From Bacteroidales bacterium (GTDB lineage: Bacteria; Bacteroidota; Bacteroidia; Bacteroidales; UBA932), in NCBI GenBank assembly GCA_012798805.1, contig JAAZMM010000034.1, forward strand, positions 1-34,979: 34,979 nucleotides of DNA, in the 5' to 3' direction. Each line of letters opens with the position of its first letter. The first letter of the stretch is position 1. The position numbers were made by a program, and so were the translations under genes. Below, piece after piece: positions 18,393 to 26,019 of this stretch. Under the pieces are notes generated by a model. It saw nothing but the letters and a program-made list of their open reading frames with translations, made no database searches and was not told the DNA's origin.

Positions 18393-20258
18393 ATGCGCAG
18401 GATAACTGCACTGGTACTTCTGCTGCTGGTCAGTGTAGCGGGGTTTGCTGAAGGAATAGAACGTGTAGAGCCACCCTGCTGGTGGGTAGGAATGAAGACC
18501 GGCCTTCAGTTACTTATTAAGGGCGATGATATCCGGGGTTCTACCCTCGAACTTGCCCCGGAAGAGAATAAAAAAGGGGTCTCCGTAGGAAAAATCCATT
18601 ACGGAGATAGCCCTAGTTACCTCTTTGCTGAGATCAGAATAAGGGAGAAGGCCCCCGCAGCGGACTACCATTTTATTCTCGTTACCCCTGAAAATGATAC
18701 TCTTAGATTTAAATATACTCTCCACAGTCGCGAACAAGGCTCAGCTCAACGTTCCTCCTTCGGACCGCAGGATGTGGTTTATCTCTTGATGCCTGATCGT
18801 TTCGCAAATGGGGATTATTCAAATGATTCGGTAGAAGAGGCGATCGAGCAATGCGACCGCTCACGACCTGAAGGACGCCATGGAGGCGATATACAGGGGA
18901 TTATCGATCATTTGGACTATCTGGAGAGGCTCGGAGTGACGGCTATATGGTCCACTCCCATGCTTTTTGATAACGAAAAGGAGTACTCATATCATGGCTA
19001 TGCCTGTGCTGATTATTACCGGATAGATCCGAGGTATGGCACCAATGCTCTATACAGGGAATTTGTAGAAAAGGCGGCCGAAAAGGAGATCAAGGTAATA
19101 ATGGATATGGTGCTCAACCATTGCGGACTTGCTCACTGGTGGATGGATGATCTTCCTTTTAAGGACTGGGTGCACACCTATCCCTCTTTTACACGCTCCT
19201 CTTTTGCCCTTTCCACACAATATGACCCTTACGTGTCGCAATATGATAAAAATGCCTGCATTAAAGGCTGGTTTGATACCACTATGCCCGATATGAATCT
19301 GGAAAATCCTTTCGTGCTAAGGTATTTTACTCAGATGGCGGTATGGTGGGTGGAGTATGCCGGTTTGGGTGGGATCCGCGTGGATACATTTCCCTATTCC
19401 GATAAAGCAGCTATCTCCAAATGGGTTAAGAATATTCTCAGAGAATACCCTGAAATGAATATTGTGGGCGAATGCTGGTATGGTGATCCCCTCTCATGCT
19501 CCTATTGGGAGGGAGTCAAGCAATATGACGGCTATAATTCCCATTTGCCCTCGATAATGGACTTTCCCTTGAGGGATGCCATAATTGCCGGATTTGCAGA
19601 TGATGCAGATACTCCGGCCTGGGGTGAGGGGCTTCTTCGGGTTTACAACTCGATTTCGCTTGATTATGTCTATAACGACCCTTCCAATATTCTCATATTT
19701 GCTGACAATCACGATACAAATCGTCTGGCACACGACCTAAAAGGGGATTTTGCAAAGCAGAAGATGGTAATGGCTCTCCTGGCAACGATGCGCGGGGTGC
19801 CTCAACTCTATTATGGGGATGAGCTCGGATTTGTAAGCAAAGATGGGACTACCGGTCACTCACAGGAGAGAATAGATTTTCCCGGCGGTTGGGTGGATGA
19901 TCAAGCAAATCTTTTTGAGAGTAGTGGGCGGAGCGCAGCTCAACAGGATCTCTTTGACTATACCTCTCGCCTTATGAGGTGGAGAAAAGGTTCGAAAGCG
20001 GTCACTGAGGGCTCTTTACTTCATTTTCGTCCGGAAAATAATAATGTCTATCTCTATTTCAGATATGTGGAAAATGAGATTGTGATGGTTGTGATAAATA
20101 ATGGAAAGAGCGATTTTAAGATTGATTGGGATAAATATCAAGAAATATCTTCTAAATTTGCGACTTCATACTGCGATGTCATCACCGGTGAGAGATTCAA
20201 TCCGATGACTCCGATAACGGTGCCCGGACAGAGCGCAGCGATATTTGAATTTAAATAA
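18393..20258 (+). CDS. susA: SusA-like periplasmic neopullulanase/cyclomaltodextrinase (GH13)
   Basis: 621 residues, near the 617 of B. thetaiotaomicron SusA. A cleavable signal peptide without lipobox cysteine (MRRITALVLLLLVSVAGFAE) predicts a soluble periplasmic enzyme. An N-terminal cyclomaltodextrinase-type beta domain (about 22-115; PCWWVGMKTGLQLLIKG) precedes the GH13 barrel. Region I is DMVLNHCG (238-245), nucleophile D331 in GGIRVD, acid/base E360 in IVGE and D441 in FADNHD. A C-terminal beta domain follows. SusA in the reference system degrades imported oligosaccharides to maltose and glucose in the periplasm, and the position at the end of a GH13 quartet fits that. It begins three bases after the preceding gene. 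Confidence 0.92.
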   Translation: MRRITALVLLLLVSVAGFAEGIERVEPPCWWVGMKTGLQLLIKGDDIRGSTLELAPEENKKGVSVGKIHYGDSPSYLFAEIRIREKAPAADYHFILVTPENDTLRFKYTLHSREQGSAQRSSFGPQDVVYLLMPDRFANGDYSNDSVEEAIEQCDRSRPEGRHGGDIQGIIDHLDYLERLGVTAIWSTPMLFDNEKEYSYHGYACADYYRIDPRYGTNALYREFVEKAAEKEIKVIMDMVLNHCGLAHWWMDDLPFKDWVHTYPSFTRSSFALSTQYDPYVSQYDKNACIKGWFDTTMPDMNLENPFVLRYFTQMAVWWVEYAGLGGIRVDTFPYSDKAAISKWVKNILREYPEMNIVGECWYGDPLSCSYWEGVKQYDGYNSHLPSIMDFPLRDAIIAGFADDADTPAWGEGLLRVYNSISLDYVYNDPSNILIFADNHDTNRLAHDLKGDFAKQKMVMALLATMRGVPQLYYGDELGFVSKDGTTGHSQERIDFPGGWVDDQANLFESSGRSAAQQDLFDYTSRLMRWRKGSKAVTEGSLLHFRPENNNVYLYFRYVENEIVMVVINNGKSDFKIDWDKYQEISSKFATSYCDVITGERFNPMTPITVPGQSAAIFEFK

Positions 20259-20310
20259 ACAGACACAAACACAAACACAAACAAACACAACAACACACAA
20301 ACACATAACA
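20259..20310 (+). repeat. A/C-only repetitive leader before the nucleotidyltransferase gene
   Basis: A 52-base tract made almost wholly of A and C (single G at 20262, single T at 20306), built from irregular copies of ACAAAC and ACAC units. It fills the gap between the susA-like stop and the next start. In mRNA it would be unstructured, which can favour ribosome loading, and its repeats could change length by slippage. Its function is unknown. Confidence 0.8.
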
Positions 20311-20315
20311 GGAAT

Positions 20316-21236
20316 ATGAAACCGACACTTCTGATACTTGCGGCGGGAATGGGTTCGCGATATGGATCTCTCAAGCAGATGGATGAATTGGGCCCCTGCG
20401 GTGAGACTATTATGGATTATTCAATTTATGATGCAGTCAGGGCCGGCTTTGGTAAGGTTGTCTTTGTAATAAGGCACTCTTTTGCCGATGCTTTCAAGGA
20501 GATCTTTACCTCTGAAAGATTTGGCGGAAAGATTGAGGTGGAATTTGTTTTCCAGGAACTGGAATATCTGCCTGAAGGCTATTCCGTCCCTGAAGGCAGG
20601 GAAAAGCCCTGGGGTACAAACCACGCAGTAATGATGGGGAAGGAGGTAATTAACGAGCCTTTTGCAGTAATTAATGCGGATGATTTTTATGGAAAGGAGA
20701 GTTTCCGGATAATGGGAGATTACCTCCGTCAAATAGCGGGAACCAGGGGCAACTATGCTATGGTAGGATACCATCTGGAAAATACCCTCTCCGAGTTTGG
20801 AACAGTCTCGCGTGGTATTTGCGTTACCGACGATGACTCCAATCTGGTAAGCGTTGTCGAGCGCACTTCAATTCAGCGCAAGGGGCGCGATATCTGTTAT
20901 AGTGAGGATGGAAAGGACTATCCTTTGGCGCCAAACACCTTTGTTTCGATGAATTTTTGGGGTTTTACCCCTGAATATTTCGACCATTCGGAAGAGATGT
21001 TCAAAGCATTCCTCGATGCAGAGAGCACAAAGAGCAATCTCAAGGCTGAATACTTCATCCCTTACGTAGTTGATGTGCTTATCAATAGGGGTGAAGCGCG
21101 TATCAAAGTGCTTGAATGTGATGCCAAATGGTTTGGTGTTACCTACAAAGAGGATAGGGCTTTCGTGGTTGCAAAGCTTAATGAGCTCGTTGAGAAAGGA
21201 GTCTATCCGAAAGATCTTTGGAATAGGGGGAAATAG
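20316..21236 (+). CDS. Sugar-phosphate nucleotidyltransferase-like protein
   Basis: 306 residues of the NTP_transferase (GT-A like) fold. The N-terminal nucleotide-binding signature LAAGMGSRYGSLKQM (8-22), with K20 as probable phosphate contact, is typical of enzymes that join a nucleotide to a sugar-1-phosphate. INADDFYG (118-125) is the likely metal-binding acidic pair. There is no added acyltransferase (left-handed helix) domain as in GlmU. It follows the susA-like gene by 57 bases, so co-expression with the glucan locus is possible, and glucose-1-phosphate from glucan breakdown is an attractive but unproven substrate. Similar genes also occur in Bacteroidetes outside such loci, so the link may be accidental. 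Confidence 0.8.
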   Translation: MKPTLLILAAGMGSRYGSLKQMDELGPCGETIMDYSIYDAVRAGFGKVVFVIRHSFADAFKEIFTSERFGGKIEVEFVFQELEYLPEGYSVPEGREKPWGTNHAVMMGKEVINEPFAVINADDFYGKESFRIMGDYLRQIAGTRGNYAMVGYHLENTLSEFGTVSRGICVTDDDSNLVSVVERTSIQRKGRDICYSEDGKDYPLAPNTFVSMNFWGFTPEYFDHSEEMFKAFLDAESTKSNLKAEYFIPYVVDVLINRGEARIKVLECDAKWFGVTYKEDRAFVVAKLNELVEKGVYPKDLWNRGK

Positions 21237-21294
21237 GTGCTCTTATTAGTTGAATAAATTGTAAGATTATTTTCAGCTCTATTTGAAAAATATT

Positions 21295-21302
21295 TATATT
21301 TG
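21295..21302 (+). promoter_or_regulatory. Candidate -7 promoter box for rubredoxin
   Basis: TATATTTG exactly matches the Bacteroidetes -7 consensus TAnnTTTG, 54 bases before the rubredoxin ATG. No good TTTG -33 box was found at the usual spacing (only TTTTC nearby). Confidence 0.45.
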
Positions 21303-21312
21303 TTTTTGAAGA

Positions 21313-21328
21313 ATCAACCCAGGTTGAT
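21313..21328. promoter_or_regulatory. Perfect palindrome in the rubredoxin leader (possible operator)
   Basis: ATCAACC (21313-21319), two-base centre CA, GGTTGAT (21322-21328). It sits just downstream of the candidate -7 box, a common place for a repressor to bind. The cognate regulator is unknown. Confidence 0.4.
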
Positions 21329-21356
21329 ATTGTTAAATTATTAAATTAAACTGATT

Positions 21357-21518
21357 ATGACAAAGTACGAATGCGACGTTTGTGGATATATTTATGATCC
21401 GGCCAAGGGTGACCCTGATAGTGGAATTGATCCCGGTACATCATTCGAATCACTTCCTGACGAGTGGGTTTGCCCACTTTGTTTTGTAGGAAAAGAAGAT
21501 TTTTCACCGGTAAACTAA
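21357..21518 (+). CDS. Rubredoxin
   Basis: A 53-residue single-iron electron carrier. The four iron ligands are present as CxxC pairs C6/C9 ([12 protein letters not shown]) and C39/C42 (WVCPLC), and the aromatic core residues Y11, Y13, F30 and W37 are in place. The length matches classical rubredoxins (about 52-54 residues). One oddity: the glycine that nearly always follows the last ligand cysteine (CPxCG) is phenylalanine here (CPLCF). It is apparently its own transcription unit, with a candidate promoter upstream and a very strong terminator 16 bases after the stop. Rubredoxins in anaerobes commonly pass electrons to superoxide or peroxide reductases; no such partner is in the window. Confidence 0.96.
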   Translation: MTKYECDVCGYIYDPAKGDPDSGIDPGTSFESLPDEWVCPLCFVGKEDFSPVN

Positions 21519-21534
21519 TATAGGGTGGAATTAT

Positions 21535-21574
21535 AAAAACAGCCATCGGCATTTTTTTGCCGATGGCTGTTTTT
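21535..21574. terminator. Perfect 17-pair intrinsic terminator after rubredoxin, probably bidirectional
   Basis: Stem 21535-21551 pairs exactly with 21558-21574 around a six-T loop, with an A run on the 5' side and a T run on the 3' side. It can therefore end transcription of rubredoxin (plus) and of the ccsA/resB unit (minus). Confidence 0.9.
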
Positions 21575-21647
21575 TGTGGTATTCCGTTGATGTTTTTTGT
21601 GGCATTCTGTTGATGTTTTTTGTGCTGTTTTGTTGATGTTTTTTGTG
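21570..21647. repeat. Tandem 23-base direct repeats, 3.4 copies
   Basis: Three full units (21570-21592, 21593-21615, 21616-21638) plus nine bases of a fourth, each beginning TTTTTTGTG and ending GTTGATG, with variation in the middle. The array lies between the rubredoxin terminator and the end of ccsA. No unique spacers separate the units, so it is a small minisatellite and not a CRISPR. Function unknown. Confidence 0.88.
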
Positions 21648-21656
21648 ATCCGTAAC

Positions 21657-22442
21657 TTAATAGACGTGAATGCTGCCTTGGGCGGAGGGGAGGTAGTTTA
21701 CACCAATCCAGGTGATTAACAGAAGAATGAAAGCAATGGGAAGGAGCCATAAGGCGACTTTCTCCTGTTTCTTTCCCTGTAGCCTGATATGAATATAGGC
21801 AAGATAAGCCATTGAGGTAACGAAAGCCCATGTCTCTTTTGGGTCCCAGCTCCAGTAATGTCCCCAGGCCTCTTTTGCCCATACACATCCCATCAACATA
21901 CCCAGTATGAGGAATCCAAATCCAACATAGACAATGTTGTCAATAAAGTCAAATACTTTTTTGTCGGAGAGACCTTTCCGGTGGATTTTACGGAGTTGAA
22001 CGAAGGCTCCTATCGTTGCAGCCCCAAACATAGCATAAGAGAGTATGTAAGAGGTAACGTGGGGAATGAACCAGATACTTTGCAAAGCGGGCATCAGGTT
22101 TTTGGAATGAATTTCGGGCTTGAGCAGGTTGATGAAGACAAATACGGTGGCTACCAATGCTGAAAAAGAGAGCAACCATGGATATTTCCATCTGCGATAT
22201 GTTACATAACCTACTACAGAGAGGAAAAAGGAGTACCAAAGGCGTGTTTCACCCATTGTCCGCATAGGAGGACGCTCAATATCAATCCAAAATCCTATTA
22301 TAAAGAGGGTAAAAATAGCTATTCCGGTGATCATCAAAATATCAGCCAGGACTCTGTTTTTTTTACGATATACTACAATCCCTGCACTACACCATAGTAT
22401 TACGGCGGGTAAAGCAAACCATATAAAGATATCCCAATTCAT
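21657..22442 (-). CDS. ccsA: Cytochrome c assembly protein CcsA (system II heme handling)
   Basis: 261 residues, integral membrane with about eight helices. The tryptophan-rich heme-handling signature WGHYWSWDPKETW lies at 193-205, and histidines H128 (IPHVTSYILSY) and H218 are candidates for the conserved heme-ligating pair. With ResB, encoded two bases upstream, it forms the system II synthase that carries heme across the inner membrane and attaches it to CxxCH motifs of exported apocytochromes. The neighbouring nrfA and nrfH encode nine heme-binding motifs in total and are the evident clients. Naming in this family is inconsistent; the same protein is often labelled CcsB or CcmC-like in Bacteroidetes. 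Confidence 0.92.
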   Translation of the reverse strand: MNWDIFIWFALPAVILWCSAGIVVYRKKNRVLADILMITGIAIFTLFIIGFWIDIERPPMRTMGETRLWYSFFLSVVGYVTYRRWKYPWLLSFSALVATVFVFINLLKPEIHSKNLMPALQSIWFIPHVTSYILSYAMFGAATIGAFVQLRKIHRKGLSDKKVFDFIDNIVYVGFGFLILGMLMGCVWAKEAWGHYWSWDPKETWAFVTSMAYLAYIHIRLQGKKQEKVALWLLPIAFILLLITWIGVNYLPSAQGSIHVY

Positions 22443-22444
22443 TT

Positions 22445-23734
22445 CTATTTCTCCTCTTTATTATGCTCAGTTGATACAATTCTTTTGCGATTAAGCGAGC
22501 GGCCTCTCACTATCATTACGATGGCACCGGTAGCAATCATAAAGAATCCGATATAGACAGGTATTATCCACGGATCGTAAACCAGCTCCATGCTGCTATA
22601 GGTTGAGAGCCTGCCTGCTGCATTGTCGTAACCATACTGATATATAGTCCAGCTATTGATGCGCAGTGGGTGATTTACTTCCAGAATGGCGCTCTTAATA
22701 GTCCCATCAGGAGTGTAAACCTCTATATCCGACATAAAGCGCTTGGGTTCGGGAACCGTCATTACAACAGTCTGTTCTTCATCAAGCTCCAAAGTCTTGT
22801 ATAACTGTGCCTGATTGCCCCCGCAGACCCATCCTTTGCGGACTTCGCCGGTTAAAGGGTTATGCATTGTGATCCTGGCAGCAGGTGTAGAGCCCGGCAT
22901 TGGCACTTCCCGGTAGGTGCTGTCGCTGTTGCGTACTGCATTATGGATATATTCATTCAGCTCCAATTCCCATCCGTTAATCTTTCCTTTAGGTATCTTC
23001 GTGTCTATCTGATAGAAATCAGGGTCTGATTGTGGTTGAGGTTCTCCCGTTTCTCTATCTATGATGGTCAGCTTTGGCGGATACTCCTCCATATCGAAGT
23101 CATTGAGCTGGATCGCTATGGGCAATTCTTTTACATTGCCTTCATCATCGTAAACCCGCCACTCCACTTCTCCTTCTCTGACATGCATCAAATATCGTTC
23201 TATATCTGCATGACCCAGTCCGCCGGCAAATAATACAAGCCATAATCCAAAGTGGGTGAGATAAAAGCCCCAGTCCCTGATATTGAATTTGGCTGCTCTG
23301 CGAACTATCAGGGAGCCAAGTGATAGAAGTGTAGTGAAATAGATTAGGACAAATGGCCAGGAACCGGTCATATTATTGAATCCCAATAATGAAATGATAT
23401 CCTTTTTAACATTTGCTGAAGAGGGACCGGTCTGAGGGGTAAGTCCCATTATGAGGGTCAGAATAAGTAAGGCCGAGATAAGGCAGACCGAGAAGGGGAC
23501 GCCCGTAAACCACTTTAGGAATTTTGTTTTTTGCAGGGCAAGAGTCAACAAGCAAAAGCCTACAATCAAAGCTCCTACAATAAGATTGACCGGTGAAGTA
23601 AGCAGATAAAAATTAAAGTCGCTTACGGCTATTTGTAATACAAACCCTACAAAAGCAATTCCTGCCGTTATAGCTATGCTTTCAGGATATCCCCATGGCA
23701 TTTGCCAAAATTTGCGTTTATTCTCTTGCTGCAT
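22445..23734 (-). CDS. resB: ResB-like cytochrome c biogenesis protein (system II)
   Basis: 429 residues. Three or four N-terminal helices (roughly 17-35, 45-63, 77-96 and 122-140) and another near 155-172 precede a large periplasmic domain of about 200 residues, with a final helix at about 389-412 (WIIPVYIGFFMIATGAIVMI). The WTIYQYGYD segment in the soluble domain is typical of ResB/Ccs1. It partners with CcsA in holding apocytochrome and heme for ligation. Its start lies 72 bases after nrfA, with a terminator-like hairpin in between, and its stop is two bases before ccsA. The separation into two polypeptides contrasts with the fused CcsBA of some epsilonproteobacteria. Confidence 0.88.
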   Translation of the reverse strand: MQQENKRKFWQMPWGYPESIAITAGIAFVGFVLQIAVSDFNFYLLTSPVNLIVGALIVGFCLLTLALQKTKFLKWFTGVPFSVCLISALLILTLIMGLTPQTGPSSANVKKDIISLLGFNNMTGSWPFVLIYFTTLLSLGSLIVRRAAKFNIRDWGFYLTHFGLWLVLFAGGLGHADIERYLMHVREGEVEWRVYDDEGNVKELPIAIQLNDFDMEEYPPKLTIIDRETGEPQPQSDPDFYQIDTKIPKGKINGWELELNEYIHNAVRNSDSTYREVPMPGSTPAARITMHNPLTGEVRKGWVCGGNQAQLYKTLELDEEQTVVMTVPEPKRFMSDIEVYTPDGTIKSAILEVNHPLRINSWTIYQYGYDNAAGRLSTYSSMELVYDPWIIPVYIGFFMIATGAIVMIVRGRSLNRKRIVSTEHNKEEK

Positions 23735-23786
23735 AATTAAAAAAATAAACGCCTACATTATACTAAGTAGATATACTGTAGGCGTT
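23732..23786 (-). terminator. Terminator-like hairpin between nrfA and resB
   Basis: On the minus strand, ten-base arms at 23786-23777 and 23757-23748 (AACGCCTACA and its complement) enclose a 19-base loop and are followed by a T-rich run. It should end or attenuate nrfHA transcription, lowering output of the downstream resB-ccsA genes. Confidence 0.65.
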
Positions 23787-23806
23787 ATAATTCAGGATGT
23801 TTAAGT

Positions 23807-25303
23807 TTAGTTTGCTGCTAGTTTGCCGTTTGCACGTGCACTTTCAATCCAGGTAGGTGGAGTATTCTCAATCCACTGCTTTTTATCACTCTCAAGCTTC
23901 TCCATATCCAGTCCGATAAACTTTTGAGCCTTGGCTTTTGTAGAAATATCAGGCATCTCAAACTTGGTTACACCTAATTCAAATAAAACCTTCTGAAGCT
24001 CAATCTGAGCCTGCATAGAGCGGTCAAGACCATGAGCCAGGATTCTTTGTGTCTCAACAGGTGCGTGGAATGATCCTCCATGTGATGCAACTCCAAAATC
24101 CCAGCGCCATTGTGCCTGGCGGATCAACTGGAGAGCAGTTTTCATCCTATCCTCTTTTGCTCCCTTATCCCAGGCTACTTTTGCCATGATATGAGCCTTT
24201 GCCAGCTCTACCTCAACTCTGTCGCGAATCTCAAGAGCTTTGTCCTGATATTCATAAACATAGCTTCTCAGCTCTTCTTCGGTGTCTCTGTGACAAACCT
24301 GACAGGTTGAAGAGATGTTTTTCAGAGGGCTCACCACCTGATGGTCTGAGTACTTAATTCCTCCTTCAGCTATGTAAGGCATGTGGCAGTCAGCGCAAGA
24401 GAGACCTCTTTTAGCGTGAGGGCCAAGTATGAATAATTCGTAATCCGGATGCTGAGCTTTCAACATCGGAGCCTTGCTCACACTGTGGGTCCAGTCTGCA
24501 TATTGTATATTATCAAAATATTCCTCCATATCCTCCATGGTAAAGCCACCGTCCCAAGGGAAGGTGAGATATTTGCCATCACCCTTGAAATAGTACTCTA
24601 CGTGGCACTGCGCACACACCAATGATCTCATATCCTGAAGAGATGCATCCGCAATGTCTTCTCCTCTACGTTCAAATGCCTCTACCAGAGCAGGACGAGT
24701 TATTGTAAGATCCATGGTCTCCGGGTTATGACAATCTGCACATCCTATAGGGTTGACAACCTCGGCACCAAATTGGCTCCAGGGTGTCCCATAGAATTTT
24801 TCAACGCCCACTTCTTGCATCATACGGGGTACATCCGGGCTTTTACAAGCCCAGCAGGTAGCCGGTTGCATATCTTGTACATCACCGCCGGGTGTACCGG
24901 TACGCAGAGTCTGTGTGACATCTTCTATGGTGTACATATGCCCTCTTGGAGCGGTATAATCGCGGGAGAAGGCATATCCGGCCCAAAGAATAACCATCTC
25001 AGGGCGAGTCTCAAGAATATCATAGGTGTTGCTGCCAAGGTGTTTGCTGGTAAAGTCCATCTCCTTGGTCTTTTTCCATGTATTATACTCGCGAGGATAG
25101 TTTAGACCCCACTCTTCGCTTTTGGCATTTATGCCTGTAATCTCAACCTTTTTGTTGTTATAGATCGTTGCTATCTCGGCTCTGCGCTCAGTTATCGAAG
25201 CAGCAAGCAGCCCCAGCAAGAATACCAAAACCATAACTACGACAAACAATACCCATCCGATAGCGGGTTTACGTCTGATTGATTCTGCTAATTTCTTACA
25301 CAT
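23807..25303 (-). CDS. nrfA: Ammonia-forming cytochrome c nitrite reductase NrfA (pentaheme)
   Basis: 498 residues. It reduces nitrite to ammonium with six electrons in the periplasm. The active-site heme is bound by the diagnostic CWACK motif (150-154, lysine as ligand), followed by four ordinary motifs: CADCH (188-192), CAQCH (230-234), CADCH (303-307) and CQVCH (334-338). A hydrophobic N-terminal helix (about 16-36) acts as signal or anchor. Length and motif order match the family. nrfH lies 13 bases upstream in the same operon, and the cytochrome assembly genes follow. The arrangement indicates dissimilatory nitrite ammonification or nitrite detoxification during anaerobic growth. Confidence 0.98.
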   Translation of the reverse strand: MCKKLAESIRRKPAIGWVLFVVVMVLVFLLGLLAASITERRAEIATIYNNKKVEITGINAKSEEWGLNYPREYNTWKKTKEMDFTSKHLGSNTYDILETRPEMVILWAGYAFSRDYTAPRGHMYTIEDVTQTLRTGTPGGDVQDMQPATCWACKSPDVPRMMQEVGVEKFYGTPWSQFGAEVVNPIGCADCHNPETMDLTITRPALVEAFERRGEDIADASLQDMRSLVCAQCHVEYYFKGDGKYLTFPWDGGFTMEDMEEYFDNIQYADWTHSVSKAPMLKAQHPDYELFILGPHAKRGLSCADCHMPYIAEGGIKYSDHQVVSPLKNISSTCQVCHRDTEEELRSYVYEYQDKALEIRDRVEVELAKAHIMAKVAWDKGAKEDRMKTALQLIRQAQWRWDFGVASHGGSFHAPVETQRILAHGLDRSMQAQIELQKVLFELGVTKFEMPDISTKAKAQKFIGLDMEKLESDKKQWIENTPPTWIESARANGKLAAN

Positions 25304-25316
25304 AGTCTGTATGTTT

Positions 25317-25895
25317 TTATTTTTTTATCATTTCTTTCAACCAAGCAGGAACAGGGGATGCCGGCAGCGGCGCTATCGCATTTGGCGAAGCGGCAAGAGA
25401 GCTCACCATGGTATGCGGGATATCTCTGTGACAATCCCAGCATACCTTGCCTTCTCCTTTAGTGACCTGAGAATAACTCATCCTTCCGGTTTTGATGAAC
25501 TCGGTGGTGAGTTGGGTGTGACAACGAACACAGTTCTCCATAATCACACCTTTGCTGGCATAGCGGGGGCGAATGGAGGGAGGTTCGTTTTTGAATGTGA
25601 AGACAGCTGCATGATAGAGCCCGTCAGCTGCTTTGAATGCATATTGATTTACGAAATTATCTTGTGGGACATGACAATCATTGCAATGTGCCCATTCACG
25701 GTGAGAACTTTTCTCCCATGATTGATAATAAGGAACCATAATGTGGCAATTGATGCAAGCAGAAGGCTCATCTGTCGCATAAGAATGAAGACGGGCAACA
25801 TAGGCGGTATATACGCCCAGCCCGATAATTATGCCACCCAGAACAAACAGCGGTACAACAAAGACGCGCGGTATGATATTTAAAAACTTTTTCAT
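25317..25895 (-). CDS. nrfH: Tetraheme quinol dehydrogenase NrfH (NapC/NirT family)
   Basis: 192 residues from the ATG at 25895; an in-frame GTG at 25910 is a less likely start. One N-terminal membrane helix (about 11-33) anchors a periplasmic domain with four heme motifs: CINCH (47-51), CNDCH (71-75), CVRCH (122-126) and CWDCH (152-156). The first motif is followed by methionine (CINCHIM), as in NrfH where that Met ligates heme 1. It oxidises menaquinol and feeds electrons to NrfA. The C-terminal tail is proline- and alanine-rich. It is the first gene of the nrfHA unit. Confidence 0.96.
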   Translation of the reverse strand: MKKFLNIIPRVFVVPLFVLGGIIIGLGVYTAYVARLHSYATDEPSACINCHIMVPYYQSWEKSSHREWAHCNDCHVPQDNFVNQYAFKAADGLYHAAVFTFKNEPPSIRPRYASKGVIMENCVRCHTQLTTEFIKTGRMSYSQVTKGEGKVCWDCHRDIPHTMVSSLAASPNAIAPLPASPVPAWLKEMIKK

Positions 25896-25911
25896 AAAAC
25901 TATAACCCACG

Positions 25912-25919
25912 CAAATCTA
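25912..25919 (-). promoter_or_regulatory. Candidate -7 promoter box for nrfHA
   Basis: The minus strand reads TAGATTTG, an exact TAnnTTTG match, 16 bases before the nrfH ATG. The implied leader is only about ten bases. No matching -33 element was found. Confidence 0.4.
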
Positions 25920-25969
25920 AACAAAAAGGTTTAAATTTCCTATAGTAAATAGAAAAAAAGGTTGATTTT

Positions 25970-26003
25970 TTTTCAAAAAGTAGCAAAATTGGTCGATTTT
26001 GCT
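25970..26003 (-). terminator. Intrinsic terminator at the end of the exporter operon
   Basis: Eight-base perfect arms AGCAAAAT and ATTTTGCT (25982-25989 and 25996-26003) enclose a six-base loop, followed on the minus strand by ACTTTTT. It lies 16 bases after the last permease stop and shields nrfHA from read-through. Confidence 0.65.
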
Positions 26004-26019
26004 TGATTTTTTTAGGGAG

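Noticed and set aside
21570-21647. Possible CRISPR array
   Set aside because: Units are directly adjacent with no unique spacers, units are degenerate, and no cas gene is present.
21355-21888. 177-residue minus-strand open frame across rubredoxin, the terminator and the tandem repeats
   Set aside because: It overlaps the confident rubredoxin and ccsA genes, and its repetitive Lys/Gln-rich part only reflects translation of the 23-base repeats.
25896-25910. GTG start adding five residues to NrfH
   Set aside because: The ATG at 25895 starts a normal lysine-rich N-terminus before the membrane helix, and the GTG adds nothing recognisable.
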